Below are positions 39,096 through 51,900 of a stretch of 64,000 bases of DNA, piece by piece (position 1 is the stretch's first letter; the number at the start of each line of letters is the position of its first letter). Where the stretch lies: the NCBI GenBank assembly GCA_959347315.1, contig OY365811.1, positions 27,359,645 through 27,423,644 on the forward strand. Direction: 5' to 3'. Origin of the DNA: Bimastos eiseni (Eukaryota > Annelida > Clitellata > Crassiclitellata > Lumbricidae). The notes under the pieces are model-generated. The model had not been told where the DNA came from. It worked only from the letters and a program-made list of their open reading frames with translations, and did no database searches. Both the position numbers and the translations under genes were made by a program.

Positions 39096-40894
39096 ATTGG
39101 TCAATTTATTGGTGTCATATGTTGGCGTCCGAGAAACATGTGGTGCCATCATACGAATGACTGAAGAGGTTCACCTGGAAAGTGGCAGGTCCGGAATGGG
39201 AGGAACAGAGGGAAGAAATGATGGCTGGAGAATGGCAAGGGAGGGCGAGATGTCGGACACCTGTTCGAACTGATTCCGTCCATATAAAAAATGGGAAATG
39301 TCAATGTACACACAGGGAACCCGACTGGCCTCTGCAGCCCTTGAACAGCAGGTAGGCGCGTGGGCCCTGGACAGGTTGCACCGGATGGACATCAAGTTGA
39401 ACATCTAGGCTCATCTCCACCTGCGCCGACTACATAGCGCTAATGTCTGGACCCATTAGACGCTAATGTGGCTGCTAACTGTCGTGGTAAGATGTAGGAG
39501 AAGCGATTGTTAATTAGGCGCTGTGTTGTGTTGTCTGGTACGAAATTGAGAATCAATATCTCAGAAAGTCTGATTGTCGGATGGACATGTATACGCGGCT
39601 ATTTATAAAGATGATGGCGGACACTACAGACAGACAAACACAGATTATCTGAAAGAGTAAGGCAGATACACGGAGGAACATTGTAGATAAAAAAGCAAAG
39701 GGCCACAGTGATCCAAATTTATCATAATAGTGGCCACATTACACTGAAAAGTTAATATCGTTAGTTGACGATCTTGTCGTAAAATCGCTTTCTTCGATAG
39801 CTTTTCAAATAATGTCACTTTCGGATAGGAGGCTCATCATCTTCAGATAATATATACCTACACATTTGCGGCCTTGTCAATTCTTGATTAAATGCTATTT
39901 TCTCTCGGTGTCATTAATCTGTTTCCTTCCTATATCCACCTGTATTACGTGTATGTATTAGGCTATTTATATAGCGCCTTATGAGAACCTCTCGAAGGCG
40001 CTACAACCTGAACCATATAGTACCTGTGAATTCCTGTTATCTGTCGATAACTCATTCCTCATCCTACATGTACGTACCCATCCCTTAGTAACTGGCTGTG
40101 GTTGTTGGATTATCCGCTTGTTCAGACTATCTCTCTTTGAACATATACTTCCCTCACAACTGGTAAAACTGCACTAAACAGATAAGTAGGCAAAGAATGG
40201 TTGGGGCCTACTTTGGCCCTATTATCGGTTTGCAGACGATACCTCACTGCCATTGCCGATTTTGAAACTCAAAAGGGTTATCTGTAGGAACAAACAATTC
40301 GCCTCAGACCAATAATGTGCAAAAATATTTCATGAGCTCTGCCCCAATTCCATGATCGCTCGCGCAATAAAAATCATCGAAATAGATCCGATGATTATGC
40401 GGTCATTGGCTTTTCCTACCTCCGATACAGCCTTATAAACTATAAATTAAAAAAAGGCGTCGTTTCATATAATGCATGTGATTGACGGCGTGCATCCGTC
40501 ATCCGTAAAGTTTTATCTGCGAGACTTAAATGAGGCGAACTTCCTCGGTAGCAGCAGGTAGTTACAGTTTCACAGTAACATCTTTATCCTCTGTGTAAAA
40601 CAAGCCAATCAATTTCAACGCACTTGTCGCTCTCGTATCATGTTCAATCTGCAAAATACTGTCTGGTAAGGTTAGACATTACCATGTTCCCAGAAAAAGC
40701 TACTCCATACCTACGCCGTCAATTTGTATTGTGACGGTGGTGTCAACACTTTTAAAAGTGGTTGTGACGATCATCGCCACTTTGTGCTGACATGTTGTGT
40801 CTTATATATTACGAGAGCGTTATTTCATTTCGCAGTCAGTTCAAGCAACAAAAATTAACGATGTTCTTGCATACTTAACTATCGCATGGCTGTT
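39096..40894. other. Intergenic, nothing recognised
   Basis: An ATTTATATAGCGCCTTATGA stretch near 39,965 resembles LINE 3' tails but is too short to classify. Confidence 0.35.
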
Positions 40895-41425
40895 AGATAC
40901 TCTCATGTCAACTTACTTACTTATTTCTGTATGTCACATATTTTGAGATCGTTCGTTTCATTGCATTTGACATCGGACAAGGGTTTGGTCACCATCACTT
41001 TATTCCTTCCCTGTACACAGAAATTCACAGAATGCTCAAAGAAACTGTTTGGTTATAATTAGGCCTACCCAGTTTAGAGTCGTCCTTAGAATAGTCAACA
41101 GCAGTCGTTCAATTTCAAACCACTTCTGTGAGGAGCCTTGGCTGTGAAATCTGACCACAATCATATATGTTGAACGATGATGGCCAGTTCTTATGCAGCC
41201 AAGTTGCTACGGGTGCCAATAAAGCAGCAGTCTTTAACTAGGCCTATCTATTAATTTTGTCATGACGCGGATTTGAACCTTGACCAGAGGCGGAGACTGG
41301 AGGAGACCGTCTCCTTCAAATTTCCAGGTGGATGGGATGGGGCTGCTCATACCACCAATAATTCATGAATACTTTGTAGATATTATAAGTTTCTACACTG
41401 TTTCCACTGTTCAACCCTTTGCTGC
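40895..41425 (-). mobile_element. ~530-bp dispersed repeat, copy 2 (inverted)
   Basis: Reverse complement of 35,431-35,958, differing visibly only by a small indel (TTTCTGTATG versus TTGTATG) and scattered bases. Ends are the same, so this is a discrete unit. Confidence 0.88.
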
Positions 41426-42710
41426 ATCCATGTTTAAGAATCATAATTTTTGTTCCGACCTGTACTTCATACCCTCTTTTTGTCGAACTATCCACCCTAA
41501 ACCCAGGACAAAGTCTCTGCCTATGATCCTGAACCCCTGCGTTGATTGATAGGCCTTTAGTCCTGCGTCCTACATTCTACAGCCAGTTCACTATCGCGCA
41601 AGCCTCGGGTCTATACAGGCACAGAAAGCTAAAACGCATGCGATGACGTGAGTTATATATCTCGATCAGTCTTTTAAAGGTGTTGATAAATCCGCCAAGA
41701 GCTACAATATGACAAACAAAAATAATGAAGGCATGTTTGATAGATACGATCGATATGGTCTGTAAATGAAAACACTTGATCCAATGTAACGCCCAGATGT
41801 AGAAGACCGAGAAAGCAACAGCAATCTACGAAAGCTTAAATGAAACAGGTGCTTAATTATTTACTTAGTTATTCTTTTGTCTATTTATTTGATACTTATT
41901 CCTTTTTACATAGTTATCATTTGGAAATTACTTGTTAGTATTTAGAAATATCTTCAGCAGTAGAGCGATTAAGCCAATGTCTATGGCTTGTAAACGCGAC
42001 CATGAAATTAATGGCCACTTACTCGCTGAGTCTAAATAATTATAAGTGATTTATGTGTAGGAAGCCATCTAGCACATAAATCACATCCGTTGTCGATACA
42101 CTCTGTAAACTGGTTTATAGCCAATATATGTCAACCGATATTCTTCGACACAGTTTGTGCAGAGAAACAACTAGCAGAAAATCATAAGCTGCAAATTAAG
42201 ATGAATACCAGCGAATATATTCACTTGATGTTTTATTGTTTAGACAAGGCCATTTCTCCTGAATTATTACCGATGGGTCAGTTTTTGTCTCAGCATCTGC
42301 TACTGCCAGATCTACCTGCTATTGGAACCAAATCTCGCGAGGCTTCATCCATTGGAGCTTTGCTGGTAGGCCTATATAGAATAACAAAGCGTTTGTTGCA
42401 ACAATGAAACCATCAGCGGCACCACATCAATTTCAAATGACAATCTTACACTCTGTTTTTCTTCACTGCGTTGAATCTGCCATTGGACCAATTAGCTTAT
42501 GTAATTAATTGTATATCATCTTTCTTTCAACTCAACGAATCCATTCTTTCTCCGTTTGTATAAGTTTAATACGAAATATTGTGCACTAAATTTTCCGCGT
42601 GAATCTGTTTCATAGGATTTCTGAACAATGATATTATTTTTGCTTAAAGTTATACGTACAGGCCTATATATATAGGCCTAATTGCATAGAATGATAGGCC
42701 TATATCGTTA
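41426..42710. other. Intergenic, nothing recognised apart from a hairpin
   Basis: A perfect 12-bp inverted repeat, GTGATTTATGTG...CACATAAATCAC, lies at 42,047-42,088. No coding support for the 105-codon frame at 42,090. Confidence 0.4.
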
Positions 42711-42719
42711 TAATTGTCA

Positions 42720-42920
42720 GAGCGGACGGTTTGCCGGCCTTTATACCACAGGGCTACGTGGATGGTAAAAGAGCACGGGGTAGACCTAGAAGACGGTGGA
42801 TGGATGACATCGAGGAGTGGATGAGACTGCCGAGAGCGGATCGCATCAGGAGTGCGCGGGACAGAGTGAGATGGAGGAAAATGACGTCTTTGGCTCTGGT
42901 CTCCGATCCGCAGTAATGAG
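42720..42920 (+). mobile_element. C-terminal fragment of a non-LTR retrotransposon
   Basis: YVDGKRARGRPRRRWMDDIE, RSARDRVRWRKM and a stop match the recurrent LINE C-terminal tail (GxRGRGRPxxRWxDxIxxW...A-DRxxWR). Confidence 0.7.
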
Positions 42921-42959
42921 GAAGGACAAGTCAAGTCATATCGTTAGAATAACGAAGTC

Positions 42960-44870
42960 GGAACAATCACGGCAACGTTATCGCAGCATTTCCTGACGTG
43001 CCTACGTGCGCTGGATGTGAATTGCAATCGTAGCCTCGAGATTTGCTCTAGCGCCTTAACTACGTCGCGAGAAACTACTCGTCTTCTTGAAATAACTATA
43101 GCCACTCGGACAGAAATTCTTCACGATCCAGTTATTCACTTGTCAGAGCAAAACAAACATGGCCTTTACGTTGCAGAACGATGAAAAATGCACCGAGCCC
43201 CATAAACTTAGATTCAACCATCGTGGTAAAATGAAAGTATCAGAAAATGACCCCTCTATAAGTCGCACTTAACATATCCAACCATCTGTTGATGATCGGT
43301 AATGTGAGGCGTGTATATAAATATATGTGAACGCTGACAGGTACATGTACACTAACATACCCACATCTCCACGCATACCTAACCCACCTACAAACATACA
43401 TCTACCCACATGCACACCTGCACATAACCTGGTAAGTGTACCTTTGAACTGCTTTGGCGTAGATAGACCTATCGAGTTCACCAGCAAAGGAAAAGAGAAA
43501 TGCGCAGCTGATGCTACATGAAACATTGACTTAACAGGTGTGCTTATGACTGCAGTGGAGGAGAGGAATGGGGAGTGCAAAAAGAATTAGGGAGAAGAAA
43601 GAACAGAAGTGGGTGAGGAATACTGGAAGCCTGAAAGGACGATGAAAAGATGTAGACAGAAAATTATTACAAGGAGGAGAGTTTAAGCGGCTTGCGAAAC
43701 CAATGTCCTGGTTACGCCTATAGGCTACATTGATTGCACTGTTGCAGGTTCATTTTTATTTCACTGCTCAGACTTTGCAGCTTATATCACGGAATCTTTT
43801 CGGTGTTACACTGTAGAATTTCACTGTTTATTTTACAAAAGAATTAAGAGACCGAGAAATAGATACATGGATTTTTTTTATAACGATGAAACAATAAATT
43901 ACTGTAGCATCATTATGACAAAAAAACAGCTAGGTCTACGTGTATAGTTACATAGCAGCACTGCATTCGGTATCCATCATCACTCTGACTGACTGGTTCT
44001 ACCGCTTGGGTCTTTCTTGTGACCACCATGCACAAATTAAGATTTCATCCATTAACCCCGATGGTCCATAAGTTACACTAGGCCTACGTTTCGTGGAACG
44101 TAAACGACGCGACGTCTATTAGGCCTACGCCATTGCCTCCTATACACTGACAGGATATAGGAGGCAATGCCTACGTCAACTCAGAATCCACCACTGGATA
44201 TGAAAGTAAGGAAACGAATCGCTGACGTCTGTAAGAAAACTTTACTTTGAGAGTAATTGAAAAGGTTGTTAGTTTTTCTGATTATATGAACAGATAGACG
44301 TCACTACTTTTAGTTAAAGCGAATAGTCAGGGCCGCACCAATCAATAATTGCGCCCTATGCGTAGCATTAGGCCTAATCTGGCGCTCTTAGCCTGCATCT
44401 TGTTGCATATCTAAATTTTGAATATAATATAAAACTGATTAATATTAGCAGAAAATTGAAAATATTTTTAAAAGAAACTAAATATAATCATCTACAGAAA
44501 TAATAATAATGAAGTCAGTTAATTATTACCAAGCTCAATGTTGGCCTAAATGTTCTATGAAACAAGCAGACAGCTAGGGTTGACTGATGACGTTATTCTG
44601 AAAACATGGATGTCATATTCAACGAAAGTTAATAAACAACAAAATTGAGATAAATGATTCATTATAATGTAATATAAAACTCACACAGGAGTTGAATAAA
44701 ACTGTCGGGAGTCATGCATAATGGCGATATGACGTTATACATCTAATTTGCAAATAGGCCTACTGAAACATAGGCAAATAATTATTATGGCATACTCGTT
44801 ACAAAAAAATGCAAAACAACTTCCATGGTTAGTTTCTACAGGCTACCGTAACATAACATTTTCTGAGGAA
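42960..44870. other. Intergenic, one strong hairpin
   Basis: CATTGCCTCCTATA (44,131) and TATAGGAGGCAATG (44,156) form a 14-bp perfect stem with an 11-base loop. No gene recognised. Confidence 0.45.
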
Positions 44871-45095
44871 CTGAGTCAATATAAGGAGTTGTGATATAAC
44901 TAATCGAGCCAATCGAATAATTCAGCTAATCGAACAATCGATTAATCACCTACTAATCGATTTATTCGCCGAGCTTTCGAGTGGCGCTTTAGATCTTTGA
45001 TAGTCATTGAAGACGTTTTATTTTTTGTGGTGCAATGTTGATCAAACAACCATTATTACATCAAGGCCATTCTATAGGCCTACCGAGCATTTTCT

Positions 45096-45168
45096 GCGCC
45101 TGTTAATAAGCTGGTTCCCGCGACTTCGCTTTTGTGGGCGCTGTAGAAATGCTGAGATTACGATTATG
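45096..45168 (+). mobile_element. GATTAC-tail element, copy 4
   Basis: CTGTTAATAAGCTGGTTCCC...GTGGGCGCTGTAGAAATGCT then GAGATTACGATTA. Same family as copies 1-3. Confidence 0.65.
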
Positions 45169-45839
45169 CCTCCCATGTAGTCGAATGAAATGTCTAATTT
45201 ATCTACACTCATGGACGTAGCCAGAAAGCAACATAGTGAGGTTTTTAGTTTGGGGTTCTACTGAACATGGTCTCAGGGCCGATTTAGAGGCCCATATATT
45301 TTTATTGCTTAATGTTAAATGCATTAATTTCGGGGTTGCACCCGTAAAACCACCCAATAAATACACGTAAATGTCTACACTATATGATTATAGGCCAACT
45401 ATAATTATTACTGGTTTAACTTTTCGCTGAAAACGTTAACAAACACCTGGAACACCGCAAATCATAAATATTTTAATCACCGGATATTCAATAATTAGCA
45501 TGCTGCTTGATCGTTCTGAAATGCACTTCATCGAGTTCATCATACTGACATTAAGTCACCTCTTAAATTGATAACTTTAAACACCAGCAACTTGTAAAAA
45601 ACCGTCCTATGAACTCCGCCCAAGCAATTATATAATTGTCTAAACTGCTGTTACGCATGGCGCCGTTGTCTGGAGTAGGTAGTCGTCTGGAGCCATGACG
45701 TTTAATTTAGTCTTCGATCTTGCTCAATATAATGCCCACCTATTTCAGGTAGATCAACTGCGCTTCCTCCAACCCCCTTCGTCAACACTCTGAGTGAGAA
45801 TGTGCAGCTGAGCATTTCCACGTCCATCTCGATTCCACC

Positions 45840-46015
45840 TCCACCACTCCTTCTAATCTGGTCTTCATCCTCTCCATCTAATCTATCCCCTCCTTCTAAT
45901 CAATCCCCCTCCTTCTAATCTCTCCCCCATTCAATTCAATCCCCTCCTTCTAATCTTTCTCTCCTTCAAATCAATCCGCTTCCTTCTAAACTGTCCCCCT
46001 CCTTCTAATCCCTCG
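45840..46015. repeat. ~21-24-bp imperfect tandem repeat, pyrimidine-rich
   Basis: Repeats of CCCCTCCTTCTAATC with variable spacers, strongly polypyrimidine on the plus strand. Confidence 0.85.
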
Positions 46016-46205
46016 GCTCATTGCAAGACAAGGACAAAATAGACAACATAGAACTATCGACAAACTGAGCTTACGGGAGATTAAGCCACTCCAGGGGCTC
46101 CCTGCCTTCTTGAGCTTACGGGCTTTTAAACCACTCCAGAGGCCCAGCAGGATCTACTACTATAACAAAAACAGAGCCATAGTGCAACCGAATCCACAAG
46201 CCCCT

Positions 46206-46470
46206 TAACCATCCATCCCATCACAATCCACCCCATCCCAATCCAATCCATCCCATCACAATCCATCCTATCCCATCACGATCCATCCCATCACAACCTA
46301 TCCCATCACAACCCATCCCATCACAATCCATCCCATCACAATCCATCCCATCCCATCATAAATCCATCCCAACCCAACCCAACCCATCACAATCCATCCC
46401 ATCACAGTCCATCCCATCACAATCCATCCCATCACAATCCATCCCATCACAATCCATCCCATCTCACCAA
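46206..46470. repeat. 15-bp minisatellite (ATCCATCCCATCACA)
   Basis: About 17 copies, some shortened to 10 bp. In-frame unit length gives a spurious minus-strand VMGWI repeat. Confidence 0.92.
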
Positions 46471-47934
46471 AGAGCAGAATCATCAGTGCCAACCAGAGGT
46501 CTGTTCCTATAGAAACACAACATAACAACGGTTATTTTTACACGTCAAGACAGATACATAGTATCTTTATATAGGAAAGAATAGTGCGCTAGATTCTCCT
46601 GCTGAGGCGGGAATCATTGGCTGGCACCGCACGGACGTACATTATGTTTCAGTCTAAAGTAAACCAGCATTGTGTCTTCTCATGTCTCGAATCTTCTTCC
46701 GCTATAGCCTTCTTGCGCTGTATAGGCTACAAATGTCCAGCTGCATTTAGCAGAGTTTATCAAACATGTTCGAAATGTATGAAAATACACTTAAATATTG
46801 AGATGAGATAGAAATATTGAGATGAGATAGATGGCCATGCAGGAAGAGGAATAGGAGAAAGAGGAGAATGGATGAAGTGGAAGAGAAAAAGGAAGAGAAG
46901 AGCAGCCCCTTAAGCTAACTTGAGAGGCAGCTACGGGTAAGAGGTGTTAGGTTCTTCCCTTATAGGGTCGGCATTGAAGGCAGGTGGCCAGTCCTCTCCC
47001 TCGTGGGCAAGTGTGACCATTATAGCCGAGGTGGAAATTGAAGTGGTAGAAAGTTTTATGCCGAAGTGTGGGCAGGCCTAAACCTAAAATAAGACAAGGA
47101 ACACAGACCGTATCATCAAGTATGAATATGCAATAATGAATTTCACTAAGTTTTACCTGCACGAACAAGCCTTTGAGAAGAAAACAGAGAGGCTACAGTA
47201 GGGCATCCTTTCTTTAGCAGGCATTGCATTGCGAGCGGGATTCAAGTCAAGACATCAACCATTGGAGGCCGGACAGCCGTCACAACATAGCAGCCGCCCT
47301 AAACCACATCAAAGAAAATCGGCAGTTCACAAATATCAGAATATTACTACTGATAAATATGGTGCAACATTAACTTAATAACAATGTAGATAACACCAAG
47401 ACATAGAAATAATTTCGATAACTTTAACTCGCAACTTACATGGAGCCTAGACATGATCCACATTCCCATATGGAACCCCATACACCCATATATTGCACAT
47501 AGAACTGCAGACAGAGTACGTCCGCATCTACAGGCAGTAACGTAGAATCGTAGATCATAAAAGTAAATGTTATTGCCTCAAAAGACTCTATATTAGCCGT
47601 TGACTATAATTTTATGATGGGCTTTTCTCACCCGATGATTTAATTAACTTAAATGAAAATGCACAGTTGCATAGGCTTACGTTCTTCTGAAGTGATCGTA
47701 TGGTCTCAACCATTCAACTTTTTCAACGAATTTGTCAGATGAAACCCTTCATCATCGCTATGTCACCATTTTCCGCAGCAGGACAAGTCTCAGTAATTGA
47801 ACCAAGAACATATGCAGACCTGGTAAACTGCTAGTTAGGCCTCATACTAGCTTATACTACTTATGGTATACATCTGAGTTGCATCTCATTATATGATTAT
47901 TTTATGGAGACAGAATTGAGTTATGACTTCTGGA
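46471..47934. other. Intergenic, no supported gene
   Basis: A minus-strand frame at 46,947-47,168 (FNFHLGYNGHTCPRGRGL...CLQC) has a Cys pattern but no family I recognise. Confidence 0.3.
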
Positions 47935-48010
47935 CTGATTTTCGGCATAAATTAACATTAATATTAAGCCTACTGATTTTCGGCATAAATTAACATTAAT
48001 ATTAAGCCTA
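47935..48010. repeat. Exact 38-bp tandem duplication
   Basis: CTGATTTTCGGCATAAATTA...TTAAGCCTA occurs twice head to tail. Confidence 0.9.
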
Positions 48011-48099
48011 TGTTTTTCTCTAGTCGGTGTTTTTAATGAAAATCTTCTTTTTCGTCTTTTATTATCTTCATTTTTCATCGCATTCCAGAATAAATGAAT

Positions 48100-48290
48100 T
48101 TTATGAGAGCCCTGAGTAGACATTGGCCTACCTTTTGGGATTGTTCATCTTCGTGACATTAAAGCGTTCTTCCCTTGCAGCGATGTCCTTTACGAAGAAT
48201 ACTAAAAAATGTTTGAACGTATTCTTAGCAAAATGGCAAATTATTGTTATTGCTGAATAATTGCATTTAAAATGCAACAATAGAACCTTA
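48100..48290. repeat. Paralogous block, copy A part 1
   Basis: AACGTATTCTTAGCAAAAT and a preceding ACGAAGAATACT motif recur at 59,290-59,340 and 60,760-60,810. A minus-strand FNVTKMNN stretch ends at a GTAGGC donor-like site, with matching FNVMMNE in the 59.2-kb block. Confidence 0.55.
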
Positions 48291-48624
48291 AGTGTTGAAG
48301 TTCAATGTATACAACATAAAATGTTATAGAATGTTTTTATGTTTACTGTAATGCAATAAATGCAGCAATGTAATTTAGATGACCTGGTTTACCTATTTCA
48401 TTTGGTATCATACTAACTTATGCAATGCCATACTATTTTATCGGTGTGTGTGAGTGTGTATGTGTGTGCGTGTATTTGACATTCCATTGTTTTCCTTACC
48501 CGAACTTGTTACAGCCTGATAAACTCTACCCTACATTACCTATAACTTTTCCATGCTATGCATTTCACCTCACCTAACTCTAGATTACTCTAACTTCCTT
48601 TGAGTTGAATTATGTGGCGCTTAC

Positions 48625-48789
48625 CATAAATGGTTCCATGGAGGTTTCCAGGAATGTTGACGTTAACGGCAAAACCAATGGAATGATGACGTTTCATCGT
48701 AATTCTGTACGTCACAGGGTGTTGGATTTGGTCAGATGTTGATTGAATGCCGTTGGTAATCGACACCCGCACAGAAACCCAGCACCACC
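48625..48789 (-). CDS. Candidate exon of an unidentified gene (block A)
   Basis: 165 nt open on the minus strand between acceptor TTCATCCCAG and donor GTAAGC, phase 1 to 1. It encodes WVSVRVSITNGI...HSIGFAVNVNIPGNLHGTIYG. A related piece at 60,557 upward ends QRFAINFDWPGNAHEAI at an equivalent donor, and the flanking DNA is also similar. No domain recognised. Conservation of the splice site and PGNxH motif supports coding descent, but it may be a pseudoexon. Confidence 0.4.
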
Positions 48790-48999
48790 CTGGGATGAAC
48801 TGGATTGAGGTATTGTTCGAAGTTAACTAACAGGCCAGTAGTTCATCCTTTCGATAGTTCACTTGATGCTAGATGGGTAATAATTTATGGGTTGAATCGG
48901 CCTGAATCTGGTTCATAGTAGCCACTTCAGTATTATCTTCCTTTAGTTCTTTTATCCCATTCTGCGAAAATGGTATTTCGTCGAAGGGATAATTCCTTA

Positions 49000-51900
49000 G
49001 TCTTTGGGGGGTAATTTCCTTCACAGTCAAATAATGTACGGTTTCTGGGTTGAGTTGCATCTGTGGCAACCCTCTTCAGGTAATTTTCATTGCAGTTAAA
49101 TAGGTTTGGAGCCTGGCTTTGAGACACCAATTTTGGGAACTTCTTTGAGATCGTTAGGTTAGCGTCATAGTTAAATATGGTCCAGTTTCTCTGTTGCGTC
49201 TACTCTTGAGGTGATTAATTTTGGTTGTGGTTTTTGCTCAGCTTTGCACACATCATAATCCTCAATCGGTCATTTCCATCGTCGTGAACTGAGGTTCGAT
49301 TTTGACGTGAATCGAATTAACGGTAAAAGTCTTGAGCCAAAATATGTCGGTTATATGGGCCTCAGTAGTTAGCTGGTCTGAGTCTCATTTACGGTAATCG
49401 TAATAATGTACCTTTCCTAGCATTTGATTAAAGTTTGAGTTGGAGATGAAATGATTCTCACCATCTCGGTTGAGTCGCTTCTATGGCATCTCCACCAAGG
49501 ACATTCCATTCTCAATTAAAAGGAGCAATGTTTCTAGGCTGAATTGCAATTACAGTCAACTTCATGAGGCAATCCGTTCAGAGATAAATGAATCCCACTT
49601 TCTGGGTTGAGCTGCAATTACAGCCATCTTCATGAGGCAATTCTTTTAGAGGTAAATGAATCCCACTTTCTGGGTTGAGTCGCAATTACAGTAATCTTCC
49701 TGAGGTAATTTCTTTCGGAGGTAAATTTATTTCGACTTCTTGGTTGAGATGCAATTACAGCCATAAGCCTTGGATAATTTCTCTCACAAGTAAACATATC
49801 CTTGTCTCTGGGTGAGTTTGAATTACAGTCAACTGCCTGAGGCATATATTTTCTTTCACAAGTAAATGTATCTTGGTTTCTGGGTTGAGTTGCAATAACA
49901 GTCATCTAATTGGTCATCCAATTTCTCTCACAAGTAAATAGATTTCGGTTTCTGGGTTTTAATGCAATAACAGTCATCTTCCTGAGGTAATATTATTCAC
50001 AGGTAAATGTATCTCGGTTTCTGGGTTGATTTGTAATTACTGCTATCTTCCTCAGGTAATTCCTTTCACAGGTAAATGTATCCCAATTTCTGGGATGAGT
50101 TGCAATTACAGTCATCATCCTGAGGTATTTTTACTCTAAAAGCCAGACGTATCGAGTTTCAGGGCTGGGTTGCAATTGTAGTCCTCTCCCTTAGGTTAGA
50201 TCTTTCATAGTTAAATGTTTCCTGAATTCTGTGTTGAGTTGCAATCACAGTTATCTTCCTGAGGTAATATTATTAACAGGCAAATGTAACTCGGTTTCTG
50301 GGTTAAGTTGCATTTACAGCCATGTTCCTGGTGTACTTTTTCTTCTTTCATAGCTAAATGTATCTTGATTCCTGGTTTTTGTTGCAAATACAGTCCGATG
50401 TATTTTCTTTATTTTATAGGTAAATGTATTTGAGTTTCTGGGTTGAATTGCAATAAGTCATCTTCTTGAGGTAATTTTTTTTTCTCACTGGTAAATGTAT
50501 CTCGGCTTCTGGGTTGTGTAGCAATTACAGTTATCTCCCTGAGGTAGTTTCTCTCACAGGTAAATATATCTTGGTTTCATGGATTGAGTTGCAATTACAG
50601 GAATCCTTTTGTTTCACAGGTAAATGCATCTAGGTTTGAGTTGAGGTCATTTTTTTCTCTCCCTGAGTTTTTTTTGTTTGCTGTCACAGCCAAACATATC
50701 TCGGTTTCTGGGCTCAGTTGCCATTGCAGTCATCTTCCTTAGGTTATTTTTTTCACAAGTTAACGTATCTGTGTTTAGTAGCAATAAGTCATTTTCTTGA
50801 ATAATTTTTTTCTTTCACGGGTAAATGTATCTCGGGTTCTTGGTTGAGTTGGAATTCCAGTCATCTTCCTAAAGCAATTTTCTTTCCTTCTTTTACAGAC
50901 AACTGTATCTCGTTTTCTTGGATGAATTGCAATTTCAGTCATCTTCTTTCACAAGTAAATGTATCCAGATTTCTGGGTTCACTTGCAATCACATTCAACT
51001 TCCTGAGGTAATTTCTCGCACAGGTAAATGCATCTCAGTTTCTGGGTGGAGTTGCAATTATAGTCAACTCCCTGAGATAATTCCTCTTACATGTAAATGT
51101 ATCTTAATTTCTTGGTTGAGTTGCAATTACAGTCATCTTCCTAAGGTAATTTTCTTGTTTCACAAGAAAAAGCATTTCAGTTTCTGGATTGAGATGCAAT
51201 TACAATCATCTACCTGAAGAATTTTCTTTACAGGTAAATGTATCTCGATTTCTGGGTTGAGTTGAAATTACACTCATCTGCGTGAGAAATTGTTCTTTCA
51301 CAGCTAAATTTCTGGGTCGAGTTGCAACTAGTCATCTTCCTCATTTTATTTCTTTTGCAAGTAAATGTTTCTAGATTTCTGTGTTTAGTTGCAATAACAG
51401 TCAATTTCCTGGGCAATGTTTTCTTTATTTCACAGATAAATCTATCTAGGTCCTTGGCTGAGTTGGAGTATAGTCATTTTCCGGTGGTAATTTTTTCCTT
51501 TTACAGGTAATCGTATCTCGGTTTCTGGGATGAGTTGCAATTGCAGTTATCTTCCCCAGGTTATTTCTTTCGCAGGTAAATGTATCCAGATCTCTGAGTA
51601 GAGTTGCAGTTACAGTTATCTTCCAGATGTAATATTTTACTCTCACATGTAAAATGTAAATGCAACTTGGTTTCTGGGTTGTGGTGCAATTACACTCATC
51701 TTCCTGATGTATGTTTTTTGTTTCACAGGCAAATGTATCTCGTATTGTGAGTCGCGTTGCAATTACAGTCATCTTCTTGATGTAAGTTTTTACTTTCACA
51801 TGCAAATGAATCTCGGTTTTATTTATTTTACAGAAAAATGTATCTCGATACCTGTGTTTTGAGTTGCAATTACAATCATCTTATTGAGGATTTTTTTCTT

